A stretch of 64,000 bases of DNA from Selenomonas timonae (GCF_014250475.1 NZ_CP060204.1:186001-250000), one strand, 5' to 3'; counted from the first letter of the stretch, positions 1 through 8,409 are shown. Translations and numbers: made by a program. The notes: generated from the letters alone by a model not told the origin.

Positions 1-126
1 CCATACAACCGCAAAGGCGAGAAAACTCAGCAGGAGCACAAAGATCGGCAGGCTGACGGCAAGCTCCATCAACAGGAAGCCCCTTGCGCCGTTCGTGTCC
101 TTAGGGATTGCTTGACGCCGCTCCAT
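1..126 (-). CDS. Prepilin-like protein, partial (runs off left edge)
   Basis: Only the first 42 residues are in the window. They read as a short basic leader, then RGFLLMEL and a hydrophobic stretch, the layout of a type IV prepilin/pseudopilin N-terminus (cleavage after Gly, Glu at mature position 5 or 6). The ATG at 124-126 has a GGAGG/GAGG ribosome site and lies inside the end of the preceding pseudopilin gene (26-base overlap), so it is the last visible member of the same minus-strand operon. It is probably a minor pseudopilin of a type II secretion, type IV pilus or competence system; which one cannot be told from this fragment. Confidence 0.6.
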   Translation of the reverse strand, partial: MERRQAIPKDTNGARGFLLMELAVSLPIFVLLLSFLAFAVVW

Positions 127-496
127 GATGCCTCATCCTCCGCACAAAATCTGCATGCTCCTCATGCCCCAAATGTTCCCACGAAATCTGCAGATGCACA
201 TCGTAGAACTCATCCTGACGCGCAACGAATGTCTCGACCTGATAGAGCCGATCATTCGAGGTGACCGCTGTCAGCGCAGATAGCGGCGGTATTCCCTGAT
301 CCAGCTCCGCCTCCATCATCGAAAGCTGTGCACGTGCGACAAACGCCGCCTCCATGCGTCCGGCAGCGCGCTCCTCGAGTAATGCCGTTCGTGCAAAGAG
401 CGTGAGCGCAGCCACAACAGCAAGGACAATGATCCCGAGTACAACAGTCTCGATGAGAACCCAGCCGGCCTCCGCCTTATTCCGCCTCATCGTCAT
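101..496 (-). CDS. Minor pseudopilin-like protein
   Basis: This 131-residue product has a charged leader, the sequence AGWVLIET and a roughly 20-residue hydrophobic segment, matching the class III-type N-terminal methylation region (Gly before the cleavage point, Glu at mature position 5). The rest is soluble and not recognisable. The ATG at 494-496 is preceded by CCGAGGAGCACCTC, a good ribosome site, so the longer upstream reading is rejected. It overlaps the end of the preceding pseudopilin gene by about 20 bases, indicating translational coupling. By position and size it is probably a GspI/GspJ-like minor pseudopilin processed by the peptidase encoded two genes upstream. Family is inferred from the leader only. 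Confidence 0.65.
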   Translation of the reverse strand: MTMRRNKAEAGWVLIETVVLGIIVLAVVAALTLFARTALLEERAAGRMEAAFVARAQLSMMEAELDQGIPPLSALTAVTSNDRLYQVETFVARQDEFYDVHLQISWEHLGHEEHADFVRRMRHHGAASSNP

Positions 497-995
497 GAGG
501 TGCTCCTCGGTGCAAGCGGATCCGCGCTGCCTGGTCAATCACAACGCGCAGCGCATCCTGCTCATGCCCCACAGCATAGACCCGAATCGTCATATTGCTG
601 CTCCAATCTCTTGCAATGTCCCCGTTGCGGTCAAATGCCACGCGCTTTCCATGCGCCGTCTCCTGCTCGAATCGCACAAGCGGCAGCGGCTCATGCACGC
701 GAACAGTCCCATCAAACGGTCGATGAAGTGCATAGCCATCAGTGTAAATTTCAAGACGCGGATCGCGTTTCCATGAGCGTCTTCCCTCTAGCATATAGAG
801 CTCCATCGCCGTCACACGGCTGATTGCCTGCACACGCCGAATTTCGGCGGCGAGATGCACAGCCTCGTACTCAACCGCCGCACGTGCATAGAGTGAAAGC
901 GCTGCCGGAAGCGCCGCCGCAAATACGATGCCGAGTACAGAGACTGCAACGAGCACGTTGAGAAGCGCCATGCCCTGCATTTCGACGCGCCTCAC
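477..995 (-). CDS. Pseudopilin, GspH-like
   Basis: This 172-residue protein starts with a short leader, then QGMALLNVLVAVSVLG and a hydrophobic helix, typical of a prepilin N-terminus, although mature position 5 is Asn rather than the usual Glu. The C-terminal part has the Gly/Asp-rich, beta-strand look of GspH/FimT-type minor pseudopilins (FDRNGDIARDW, then RIRLHRG). The GTG at 993-995 is chosen because GGGGAGGTG lies just upstream and because GTGA overlaps the peptidase stop codon. The TTG at 1010 would give a longer but poorly supported start. It probably sits at the tip of a secretion or competence pseudopilus. The Asn5 substitution is unusual and could reduce methylation or assembly. Confidence 0.65.
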   Translation of the reverse strand: MRRVEMQGMALLNVLVAVSVLGIVFAAALPAALSLYARAAVEYEAVHLAAEIRRVQAISRVTAMELYMLEGRRSWKRDPRLEIYTDGYALHRPFDGTVRVHEPLPLVRFEQETAHGKRVAFDRNGDIARDWSSNMTIRVYAVGHEQDALRVVIDQAARIRLHRGAPHDDEAE

Positions 996-1561
996 AAGAC
1001 ACCTCCCCAATAGAGCTGCCAGATCTGCGCGCCCGCGACAAAGGCGACATAGCCGCCAGCTGCGAGGAAGGGACCGAAGGGAATCCCATCACGGCGCTTT
1101 TTTCTCCCCGTCGCAAGGAGGAACACCGCCGCAATTCCGCCGAGCATAAAGGCGATCCAGACGGCAATCAGCGCCGATTCCCATCCCAGCCAAACGCCGA
1201 GCGTCGCAGCAAGTTTTACATCACCGCCGCCAAGGCCGTCGCGTGCGGCAATATATAGGCAATAAAATAAGACGCCGCAAAGCGTCCCACCGATGAGAGC
1301 CTCCCGCAGGGAAAGCAGCCCCGCCAGCACCGGAACAAAGCCGAAGACAGCAAAGGGCAATGTAATCACATCATAGAGCATACCATCTCTGAGGTCAAGA
1401 TAGGAGAGCCAGAGGAGCACCGCAGAAAAAAGACTGCCGCAGAGGCTGCGCAGCGTGACACCGCCGAAGAACAGAATGCCAATCACGGAAAGCAGCCAAA
1501 GAACAGCAAGCGGCACGAGGGCAGTTCGTGCGGGAAAAAGCTCATGCAGCTCTTCCTGCAT
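992..1561 (-). CDS. Prepilin peptidase (A24 aspartic leader peptidase), short form
   Basis: An integral membrane protein of about 189 residues with several hydrophobic segments. The two catalytic Asp regions of A24 prepilin peptidases are present: YLDLRDGMLYD and GGGDVK. The N-terminal cysteine-rich methylase domain of full-length PilD is absent, so this is the short form, which would cleave prepilin leaders at the inner membrane. GGGAGG lies 7 bases before the ATG at 1559-1561 and decides the start. It lies between a GspG-like and a GspH-like gene, so it probably processes the four pseudopilins of this operon. Confidence 0.85.
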   Translation of the reverse strand: MQEELHELFPARTALVPLAVLWLLSVIGILFFGGVTLRSLCGSLFSAVLLWLSYLDLRDGMLYDVITLPFAVFGFVPVLAGLLSLREALIGGTLCGVLFYCLYIAARDGLGGGDVKLAATLGVWLGWESALIAVWIAFMLGGIAAVFLLATGRKKRRDGIPFGPFLAAGGYVAFVAGAQIWQLYWGGVL

Positions 1562-1574
1562 CCTCATGCCTCCC

Positions 1575-1964
1575 TTACTCCTTCGTACGATATTCCTCCG
1601 CTGTCCGTCCCGCACAAGTCGCACGCCAGACATTGTTCTTCTGCTCGATCTTGTACGTCGCCTTTTCCATGGACTCTTCCTTTCCGCCGACGAGCACATT
1701 GCCTGAGGGCGGCTTGAGATTCTTGAGATCGGTTACATACTCTGCCAGATCGTCAAGATTCGAGGGATTTTTCCCCTTTGCCGTCTGATACAGCACGATT
1801 GCCGTGTCGAGCGCCGTAAGATCCGCCTGCACCTTCACCGTGTTCGCCGTCGCAATCGCAGACGTGAAACGCGGCACGGCAATCGCGAGGATCACCGCCA
1901 AGATCATCACGGCAAGCAGTGTCGAAAGCAGGGAAAATCCGCGTTGCGTATGTGCGGACTGCAT
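1575..1964 (-). CDS. Major pseudopilin, GspG/PulG-like
   Basis: A 129-residue protein beginning with a short leader and QRGFSLLSTLLAVMIL, a prepilin cleavage region (Gly before Phe). The Glu usually at mature position 5 is replaced by Ser. A long amphipathic helix and a small C-terminal domain (LVGGKEES, then ATYKIEQKNN) follow, as in major pseudopilins and competence pilins such as ComGC. It starts 4 bases after the ilvB stop with only a weak ribosome site, so translation is probably coupled. The missing Glu5 is odd for a major subunit. Type II secretion versus competence pseudopilus is not decided by the window. Confidence 0.7.
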   Translation of the reverse strand: MQSAHTQRGFSLLSTLLAVMILAVILAIAVPRFTSAIATANTVKVQADLTALDTAIVLYQTAKGKNPSNLDDLAEYVTDLKNLKPPSGNVLVGGKEESMEKATYKIEQKNNVWRATCAGRTAEEYRTKE

Positions 1965-1968
1965 GCGT

Positions 1969-3633
1969 TTACTTAAAGTCGACAAACTCGTCAATGCGCG
2001 CACCGCCCTTCGCCATCGGTTCCACGAAACTGCGCCATACATCCATCACGATGACACGCGGGTGCGCAACGTCCTCAAGTGCATCCTTCAGCGCCGCCGC
2101 GAACTCCTCCTGCGTGGAGACGCGCACCGCCTTGATGCCGAAACTCTCCACGTATTTCACGTAGTCCATCTCGTGATCCAGCTCACAGGCAATATAGCGC
2201 TCGTCGTAGAGCACCTTCTGCAGCTGACGGATCATGCCAAGCCCACGGTTGTCGACAATGATCGAGAGCACGGGGAGACCGAGACGCGCGATCGTGTAGT
2301 ACTCGTTGCCCGTCATCTTGATGCCGCCGTCACCCGCGATGTGGATGACACGCCGCTGATTTCCCCACGCGAGCTGTGCACCCATCGCGGCGGGCAGTCC
2401 GTAGCCCATTGTACCGAGACCGCCCGAGGTCAGCCACGTTCGCGGCTCCTCCACGCGCAGGTGGAGTGCCGCCCACATCTGGTGCTGCCCCACATCGGTC
2501 GCATAGGCATATGCCTTGCCACGCGTATTCTGCGCGACCTGATTCAGCGCCCACGGCACGGTCAGGCGACCGACATGGTAGTCGTAGTCGTATTCCTCCT
2601 GCCACGTGCGGATCTGCTCCCACCACGCACCGAGATCGCCCTTCGGCGTCTGCCGCATGAGCAGCTTTAGGATCGTCCGCATATCGCCCGCGAGACCGAG
2701 GCTGTTCTCGATGTTCTTGTCAATCTCAGCGGGGTCAATGTCGATGTGAATAAATTTGCGGTTCGCCGTATACTTACTGAGGTTGCCCGTCTGACGGTCA
2801 GCAAAGCGGCTGCCGATCGCAATAACGAGATCGGCGGCACCAATGGCATAGTTCGCCACCTTTTCCCCGTGCATCCCAGCGAAACCAAGCATCTGCGGAT
2901 GCGTGCTTGAAACGGCACCCATGCCCATGAGCGTATGCACGACGGGCAGATGGTATTTTTCGATGAATGCGGTGACCTCTTCCGAGGTACCCGCCGAGAT
3001 CACGCCGCCGCCCACAATCACGAGCGGACGCTCGGCAGCTATAATCTCCGCTGCCGCCTCCGCCGCGCAGATGATAAAGTCCGCGTCGGGCTTCCCCGGT
3101 GTACGCTCCTGCGGCTTCTCGGGTGTATAGGCTACCTCCTCGAAGAAGAGATTGCGCGGAACATCGAGGAGTACGGGGCCGGGACGCCCGCTGCGCGCAA
3201 GGTCGAATGCCTGACGGATCGTCGGCACGAGGTCGGCAGCATTCTTGATCTTATAGTTGTGTTTCGTTACGGGCATCGTCACATCGAGGATATCTGTCTC
3301 CTGAAAGGCATCGCGTCCGAGCATGGCGATGTCGACCTGCCCCGTGATCGCGACCACGGGAATCGAGTCCATGTACGCCGTCGCAAGACCCGTCACGAGA
3401 TTCGTCGCGCCCGGCCCTGACGTGGCGATGCAGACACCGACACGTCCCGTCGCACGCGCATAGCCGTCCGCCGCATGCGCGGCATTCTGCTCATGCGTTA
3501 CGAGAACCTGACGGATCGCATCCTGTGCATAGAGCGCATCATAAAGCGGCAGGATCATCCCGCCGGGGTATCCAAACAACGTGTCCACGCCCTGCTCGCG
3601 CAGACATGCCAAGACCGCCTCCGCACCTCTCAT
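1969..3633 (-). CDS. ilvB: Acetolactate synthase large (catalytic) subunit
   Basis: A 554-residue ThDP enzyme condensing two pyruvates to acetolactate, or pyruvate with 2-oxobutyrate, in branched-chain amino acid synthesis. Visible signatures are the N-terminal GYPGG and the activating Glu in THEQNAAHAADGYAR, the AHAS-type central region GRDAFQETDI, and the C-terminal ThDP/Mg motif beginning GDGG and ending with DNRGLGM. Length is normal for IlvB. The regulatory subunit IlvN is not adjacent. Instead the gene is followed after 4 bases by pseudopilin genes, an unusual operon. The start has AGGAGAG upstream and a promoter at 3675-3704. Confidence 0.93.
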   Translation of the reverse strand: MRGAEAVLACLREQGVDTLFGYPGGMILPLYDALYAQDAIRQVLVTHEQNAAHAADGYARATGRVGVCIATSGPGATNLVTGLATAYMDSIPVVAITGQVDIAMLGRDAFQETDILDVTMPVTKHNYKIKNAADLVPTIRQAFDLARSGRPGPVLLDVPRNLFFEEVAYTPEKPQERTPGKPDADFIICAAEAAAEIIAAERPLVIVGGGVISAGTSEEVTAFIEKYHLPVVHTLMGMGAVSSTHPQMLGFAGMHGEKVANYAIGAADLVIAIGSRFADRQTGNLSKYTANRKFIHIDIDPAEIDKNIENSLGLAGDMRTILKLLMRQTPKGDLGAWWEQIRTWQEEYDYDYHVGRLTVPWALNQVAQNTRGKAYAYATDVGQHQMWAALHLRVEEPRTWLTSGGLGTMGYGLPAAMGAQLAWGNQRRVIHIAGDGGIKMTGNEYYTIARLGLPVLSIIVDNRGLGMIRQLQKVLYDERYIACELDHEMDYVKYVESFGIKAVRVSTQEEFAAALKDALEDVAHPRVIVMDVWRSFVEPMAKGGARIDEFVDFK

Positions 3634-3674
3634 ATGTGCGCACTCTCCTCTGATTTATACACAGTTGCACTCGT

Positions 3675-3704
3675 ATTATACCATAGGCCAACGAATTAGA
3701 GCAA
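3675..3704 (-). promoter_or_regulatory. Promoter of ilvB-pseudopilin operon
   Basis: Reading the minus strand, TTGCTC and TATAAT are separated by 18 bases, about 40 bases before the ilvB start. No T-box or leader-peptide attenuator fits in the short leader. Confidence 0.5.
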
Positions 3705-3899
3705 GCTGTGCATGCGTCCAATCTCGCGAATTTCTTCGACCGACATCTCCGACATGCATGACCTATCTCACCTATTGGTTTTCAGAATATACGATCGTTT
3801 CTATTATAGCATAGTTTTACGTACAGGAACAGATAAACAAATCACATATTTCCACGCCTCACAAAAATTTTTCCTCGTTTTCCCCGCGCAAACTTCCCC

Positions 3900-3929
3900 T
3901 TTACAGACCTTCCCCATCTACGGTATAAT
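3900..3929 (+). promoter_or_regulatory. Promoter of the PTS gene
   Basis: TTTACA and TATAAT with an 18-base spacer. It would start transcription near 3936, giving a leader of about 110-140 bases that contains the terminator-like hairpin at 3976-4013. Confidence 0.5.
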
Positions 3930-3975
3930 TACCATATATTATGTTATAGTTTCCGCGTTTCATCACACACAAGCA

Positions 3976-4013
3976 GCATCAAGGAGCTTCACAATCTTCC
4001 TGATGCCTTTTTG
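3976..4013 (+). terminator. Leader attenuator hairpin before the PTS gene
   Basis: GCATC-A-AGGA pairs with TCCT-GATGC and is followed by CTTTTTG. It is an intrinsic terminator between promoter and coding region. In Bacillus, ptsG is controlled by such a terminator through the GlcT antiterminator; the GlcT target (RAT) consensus is not obvious here, so the regulator is unknown. Confidence 0.5.
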
Positions 4014-4077
4014 TTTGTATTGTCCAAAAGGGGAGGGCGTACAACGGATGGATGCGGAGGGGAAAGGGGTCACAGAG

Positions 4078-6234
4078 ATGAAAGATGAAATTTTTAGTGT
4101 GCTCCAGCGGGTTGGGCGCAGCTTCATGCTGCCCGTCGCGATTCTGCCGATTGCAGGTATTCTGCTCGGCATTGGCGCATCGTTCACCAACCCCACGACG
4201 ATCGAGACGTACGGTCTCGGCGGCGTGCTCGGCGCGGGCACGGCACTGCACTCGCTGCTCTCGATCATGGCGAGCGCGGGCAGCACGATCTTCGGCAATC
4301 TGCCGATCATCTTTGCGGTCGGCGTCGCCATCGGTATGGCAAAGGCGGAGAAGGAGGTCGCGGCGCTCTCGGCGATGATTGCCTTCTTCGTCATGCACAC
4401 CGCCTGCAATGCGATGCTGAAAATCGGCGGGCAGATCCTGCCGGACGGCTCGATTGCGCCGCACGTGCTCGAGGGCACGATTGCTGCCTCCTGCGGCATC
4501 ATGTCGTTCCAGATGGGTGTCTTCGGCGGCATCATCGTCGGCATTGGCGTCGCATGGCTGCACAACAAATATCACAAGATTGTTCTGCCGAATGCACTCT
4601 CCTTCTTCGGCGGCTCGCGCTTCGTTCCGATCATCTCGACGATCGTCTTCCTCTTCGTCGGCATTGCAATGTACTTCCTCTGGCCGCTCGCACAGCAGGG
4701 CATCTTCGCCCTCGGCAGCCTCGTCACGGGCACGGGCTACATCGGCACGCTCATCTTCGGCATCATCAAGCGTGCACTCATCCCCTTCGGTCTGCATCAC
4801 GTCTTCTACCTGCCGTTCTGGCAGACGGGCGTCGGCGGCTCGATGATGATCGACGGTCAGCTCATCCAGGGCGGTCAGAACATCTTCTTCGCACAGCTCG
4901 CCTCGCCAAACGTCGCGCATTTCAGCGCAGACGCAACGCGCTACTTCTCCGGTGAGTTCATCTTCATGATCTTCGGTCTGCCGGGTGCGGCGCTCGCGAT
5001 GTACCACTGTGCGCGTCCCGAAAAGAAGAAGATCGCAGGGGGACTTCTCCTCTCGGCAGCGCTCACCTGTATGCTCACGGGTATTACAGAGCCAATCGAG
5101 TTCTCCTTCCTCTTTGTCGCACCCGCGCTCTTTGCCGTGCAGGTTGTACTTGCAGGTGCGGCGTATATGATCGCACACATGTTGAACATCGCCGTCGGAC
5201 TCACGTTCTCGGGCGGTCTCCTCGACTTCTTCATCTTCGGTATTCTGCAGGGTGAGGCAAAGACGAGCTGGATGTACGTCATCCCCGTCGGCATCATCTA
5301 CTTCTTCCTCTACTATTTCATCTTCCGCTGGATGATTACGCACTTCGGCTTCAAGACGCCAGGTCGCGAGGACGACGATGAGGAGACGAAGCTCTATACA
5401 AAGGCGGACTACAAGGCACGCGAGGGTGCGGGCGGCGCATCGGGCGATGCAGGATTTGACGCAAAGAGTGCGGCGATTGCGCGCGGTCTCGGCAGCAAGC
5501 GCAACATCACGTCCGTCGACTGCTGCGCGACGCGTCTGCGCTGCTCCGTCGCGGACTCATCGCTCGTCAATGAAAAGCTGCTCAAGGCGACGGGCGCGGT
5601 CGGCGTCATCGTCAAGGGCACGGGCGTACAGGTCATCTATGGGCCACAGGTCGCCGTCATTAAGTCGAACCTCGAGACCTATCTCGCAACTGCCCCCGAA
5701 GTCGAGCCGGAGGACGATGTGCCCGCAGCAGCACCCGCAGAGGAAAAGCCGGCAGAGACGCCTGCAGCCGCTCCCGCCAATGCGGCAAAGCGCACGCTAT
5801 ACTCCCCCGTCACGGGCACGGTGCACCCGATCACGGAGGCACCGGATGAGGCGTTTGCGAGCAAGATGATGGGCGACGGCTTCTTCATCTACCCGAGCAA
5901 AGGCGAGGTGCTTGCACCCGACGACGGCGAGGTCGTCTTCGTCTTCGATACGAAGCACGCCATCGGCATGAAGAGTGCGGATGGTACGGAGTACCTGCTC
6001 CACATCGGTGTAGATACGGTCGCGCTCGGCGGGCAGGGCTTCACAGTCTTTGTCGAGTCGGGACAGCATGTGAAGAAGGGCGACAAGCTCATGGAGTTCG
6101 ACATCGACTACATTCGTGAAAATGCAAAATCCGATGCCTGCCTTGTGATCTTCACAGGACTGCCCGAGGGCACGAGCATCGAGATGACCGCCGAGGGCGA
6201 AGTCACGGCGCTCGATCCAGTTGCCAAGTTCTGA
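4078..6234 (+). CDS. ptsG: Glucose-type PTS permease, EIICBA fusion
   Basis: Single-chain PTS transporter of about 718 residues. The IIC membrane domain comes first (MLPVAILPIAGILLGIG near the start, HHVFYLPFW, and the conserved GITEPIEF). IIB follows with DCCATRLR; the second Cys, residue 483, aligns with the phosphorylated Cys. IIA is C-terminal with LLHIGVDT; the His is residue 642. It imports and phosphorylates a hexose, most likely glucose, using phosphate from HPr. IIC resembles PtsG (KTPGRED linker) more than NagE, but substrate assignment is inference. ATG 4078 follows AAAGGGG by 9 bases; an in-frame ATG at 4048 with GGGAGGG upstream is a credible alternative adding ten residues. It is monocistronic. 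Confidence 0.9.
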   Translation: MKDEIFSVLQRVGRSFMLPVAILPIAGILLGIGASFTNPTTIETYGLGGVLGAGTALHSLLSIMASAGSTIFGNLPIIFAVGVAIGMAKAEKEVAALSAMIAFFVMHTACNAMLKIGGQILPDGSIAPHVLEGTIAASCGIMSFQMGVFGGIIVGIGVAWLHNKYHKIVLPNALSFFGGSRFVPIISTIVFLFVGIAMYFLWPLAQQGIFALGSLVTGTGYIGTLIFGIIKRALIPFGLHHVFYLPFWQTGVGGSMMIDGQLIQGGQNIFFAQLASPNVAHFSADATRYFSGEFIFMIFGLPGAALAMYHCARPEKKKIAGGLLLSAALTCMLTGITEPIEFSFLFVAPALFAVQVVLAGAAYMIAHMLNIAVGLTFSGGLLDFFIFGILQGEAKTSWMYVIPVGIIYFFLYYFIFRWMITHFGFKTPGREDDDEETKLYTKADYKAREGAGGASGDAGFDAKSAAIARGLGSKRNITSVDCCATRLRCSVADSSLVNEKLLKATGAVGVIVKGTGVQVIYGPQVAVIKSNLETYLATAPEVEPEDDVPAAAPAEEKPAETPAAAPANAAKRTLYSPVTGTVHPITEAPDEAFASKMMGDGFFIYPSKGEVLAPDDGEVVFVFDTKHAIGMKSADGTEYLLHIGVDTVALGGQGFTVFVESGQHVKKGDKLMEFDIDYIRENAKSDACLVIFTGLPEGTSIEMTAEGEVTALDPVAKF

Positions 6235-6249
6235 TATTTACGTTTCACC

Positions 6250-6284
6250 AAAAAGCAGCTTGTTTTCGGACAAGCTGCTTTTTC
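6250..6284 (+). terminator. Terminator of PTS gene
   Basis: A ten-base-pair stem (AGCAGCTTGT with ACAAGCTGCT) flanked by A and T runs, directly after the PTS stop codon. Confidence 0.85.
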
Positions 6285-6309
6285 TGTGGTATTTGTGACT
6301 TGAGAAACA

Positions 6310-6337
6310 TTTCCAAAGTGGGATTCTATGTTATAAT
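6310..6337 (+). promoter_or_regulatory. Promoter of MetE-like gene
   Basis: TTTCCA, 16 bases, TATAAT. The -10 box is perfect and the -35 weak. It lies about 35 bases before the start codon, so the leader is short and leaves no room for an S-box riboswitch. Confidence 0.4.
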
Positions 6338-6372
6338 AACGCAAGCACAATAATACAATAGGGGGAATTTCA

Positions 6373-7485
6373 ATGAACAATACAAAGGCACCATTTCGCT
6401 ATGACATCGTCGGAAGCTTCCTGCGCCCCGTTGCGCTCATGAAGATGCGTGAGGCATTTGCAAACGGGAATGCCACAGCAGAAGATCTGCGCCAAGCAGA
6501 GGACGCGGCGATTCGCGATCTCGTCGCAAAGGAAAAGGAAGTCGGGCTCTGTGCCGTCACGGACGGGGAGTTCCGCCGCCGCTACTGGCATCTCGACTTT
6601 CTCGCGGCACTCGGCGGCGTGGAGGAGATCGGTGCCGCGCATTGGTCGGTCGCGTTCAAGGGCGCACAGCCAAAGGCGGCAACGGTAAAAATTGTGGACA
6701 AGGTGGACTTCGGAGCGCATCCGTTCCTCGACCACTTCCAGTTTTTGAACGATCTCGCAGGGGATGCCATCGCAAAGATGACAATCCCCTCGCCAAGCAT
6801 GCTGCACCTTATCTGCTGCGTGCGTGCGACGGACTACGCACCGATTCCGCGCTACGAGAAGGAGGATGCGCTCTTTGAGGACATCGCCCTTGCCTATCAG
6901 AAGGCAATCCGTGCTTTCTACGAGGCAGGCTGCCGCTATCTGCAGCTCGACGACACATCCTGGGGCGAGTTCTGCGATCCCGAAAAGCGTGCGGCATATG
7001 AGGCGCGCGGCTTCAACCTCGACCGCATCGAGCGTGCCTACGTGGCGATGATCAACCGTGCACTGGAAGCAAAGCCTGCGGACATGACGATCACCATGCA
7101 CATCTGCCGCGGCAATTTCCGCTCGACATGGTTTTCCTCGGGCGGCTACGAGCCCGTCGCGGAGATTCTCTTCGGCGGCTGCCGTGTCGACGGCTTCTTC
7201 CTCGAGTATGACTCTGACCGCGCGGGTGGATTCGCACCGCTCGATCACATCAAGGATCAGCGTGTCGTGCTCGGACTTGTCACCTCGAAGTCGGGCGCAC
7301 TCGAAAAGAGGGAGGATATCATCGCACGCATCCATGAGGCGGAAAAGCACGTCCCGCTCGATCAGCTCTGCCTCAGCCCGCAGTGCGGTTTCTCCTCAAC
7401 CGAGGAGGGCAACATTCTGACAGAGGAGGAGCAGTGGAACAAGCTGCGCTTTATCAAAGAGGTCGCGGAATTGGTTTGGAAATAG
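6373..7485 (+). CDS. Cobalamin-independent methionine synthase-like protein (MetE C-terminal domain family)
   Basis: A 370-residue protein equivalent to the catalytic C-terminal barrel of MetE alone, as in the YxjG/YxjH family. The zinc ligands of MetE are recognisable: His243 and Cys245 in MHICRGNF, Glu278 in FFLEYDS, Cys338 in LSPQCGFSS. DGEFRRRYWHLDF near residue 55 is typical of the family. It probably transfers a methyl group to a thiol such as homocysteine; without the N-terminal folate domain the donor is uncertain. The start has GGGGG upstream. It is monocistronic, bounded by terminators on both sides. Another C1/thiol enzyme lies at 54.9-55.9 kb. Confidence 0.85.
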   Translation: MNNTKAPFRYDIVGSFLRPVALMKMREAFANGNATAEDLRQAEDAAIRDLVAKEKEVGLCAVTDGEFRRRYWHLDFLAALGGVEEIGAAHWSVAFKGAQPKAATVKIVDKVDFGAHPFLDHFQFLNDLAGDAIAKMTIPSPSMLHLICCVRATDYAPIPRYEKEDALFEDIALAYQKAIRAFYEAGCRYLQLDDTSWGEFCDPEKRAAYEARGFNLDRIERAYVAMINRALEAKPADMTITMHICRGNFRSTWFSSGGYEPVAEILFGGCRVDGFFLEYDSDRAGGFAPLDHIKDQRVVLGLVTSKSGALEKREDIIARIHEAEKHVPLDQLCLSPQCGFSSTEEGNILTEEEQWNKLRFIKEVAELVWK

Positions 7486-7513
7486 AAAACTTCATCGTGT
7501 AAAGTGCAAAACG

Positions 7514-7554
7514 GCGACGCATCAGTCATCTCGACCGATGCGTCGCTGTTTTTT
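7514..7554 (+). terminator. Terminator of MetE-like gene
   Basis: A ten-base-pair perfect stem (GCGACGCATC with GATGCGTCGC) followed by TG and a run of six T. Confidence 0.85.
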
Positions 7555-7564
7555 CTATGCGTAT

Positions 7565-8301
7565 TTATTTGATAAACCCAACCTGCCTGCAAATCTCTGC
7601 GCAGGCTTTTTCCTTGCGTTCGTTGAAGATCACCTTGTTCTCCTCGAAGATGTTGCGCCCGTGACTGTCAATGGAGACGATGAGGGGGCCAAACTCCTTC
7701 ACCTTGCACGTCCAGAGTGTCTCCGGCATGCCGAGGTCGAGCCAGTTCGCATCGACAATCTCCTCGACGCATTCGGCGGCGACAACGGCGCAGCCCGCAG
7801 GGAAGACGCAGTGCAGCCGCCGCCCGCCATGTACGTATGGATCTCGATGTCGTCACGCTCGGGCACGATCTCCCAGAAAATCGAGGGAATCTGCTTGCCG
7901 ACGTTCTTGCCCGTGTTGAACTCGTCAAATGTCTCCACGACGTTGTGGCGCAGCGGTGCCTCTGCCGTCGCCTGCACGACCGCCGCGTGCAGGATCCCCT
8001 CCATCTCAGCCATGTATGGGAAGTTCGACCCGCATTTGAGAAGGAATTGCGCTGCACCCGTGTCCTGACAGCTCGGACGGTTCAGCTTCATCGCCAGTTC
8101 CTGATTCTTCTCCATCGTCTCATAGATGGACTTCGCGAGTGGTGCATCCTCCTGCGCTGCCAGCTCTGCAATCTTTGCCCGCACATCATCCGGCAGGCGC
8201 TTGCCCGTGTACGCCACGAATTTGGCAAGCACGTCGGTCATGCGCGCGCGAAAAAACGTTACCTTCCGCGCGCCGTCAATATCTTCCGTGAAGAGCTGCA
8301 A
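7565..8301 (-). pseudogene. Fumarate hydratase/L-tartrate dehydratase: alpha N-terminus joined out of frame to beta C-terminus
   Basis: On the minus strand, 8241 down to about 7816 encodes a good match to the alpha subunit of class I [4Fe-4S] fumarase/tartrate dehydratase (NRPSCQDTGAAQF, PLRHNVVETFDEFNTGKN, ending YMAGGGC). At about 7810-7816 the frame shifts and the sequence becomes the beta subunit C-terminus ([14 protein letters not shown], then [27 protein letters not shown]), ending at TAA 7565. The alpha C-terminal part and most of beta, roughly 200 residues, are missing. The short shared GGCTGCAC sequence at the joint suggests a deletion. The 5' end is also abnormal: the open frame begins with a TTG directly beside a terminator hairpin and no promoter or ribosome site is seen. 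It cannot make a working enzyme. An assembly collapse is the alternative. Confidence 0.85.
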
Positions 8302-8305
8302 GCGT

Positions 8306-8355
8306 TCTGCGCAAAAGCCCCGCTCCCTCAGTGGGAAACGGGGCTTTTGCGCAGA
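8306..8355. terminator. Strong bidirectional terminator, 17-bp stem
   Basis: Arms 8306-8322 and 8339-8355 are perfect inverted repeats (TCTGCGCAAAAGCCCCG and its complement) with AAAA/TTTT inside the stem. It lies downstream of the rhodanese genes and directly abuts the dehydratase remnant. Confidence 0.7.
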
Positions 8356-8409
8356 GGCATCGGTGTGTGTACCTCGCTTTATTTTATCAAAAGGCCGCGA
8401 TTCAACAAA

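Noticed and set aside
3712-4077. N-terminal extension of the PTS protein
   Set aside because: It would cover the promoter and terminator hairpin and lies outside the conserved EIIC start; no ribosome site at its beginning.
3979-5343. 454-codon minus-strand open frame opposite the PTS gene
   Set aside because: Asp/Glu/Arg-rich antisense translation; the PTS gene on the other strand is unmistakable.
8330-8372. Ten-codon minus-strand frame with GAGGT before its ATG
   Set aside because: It lies inside a strong terminator stem and has no conserved feature; taken as chance.
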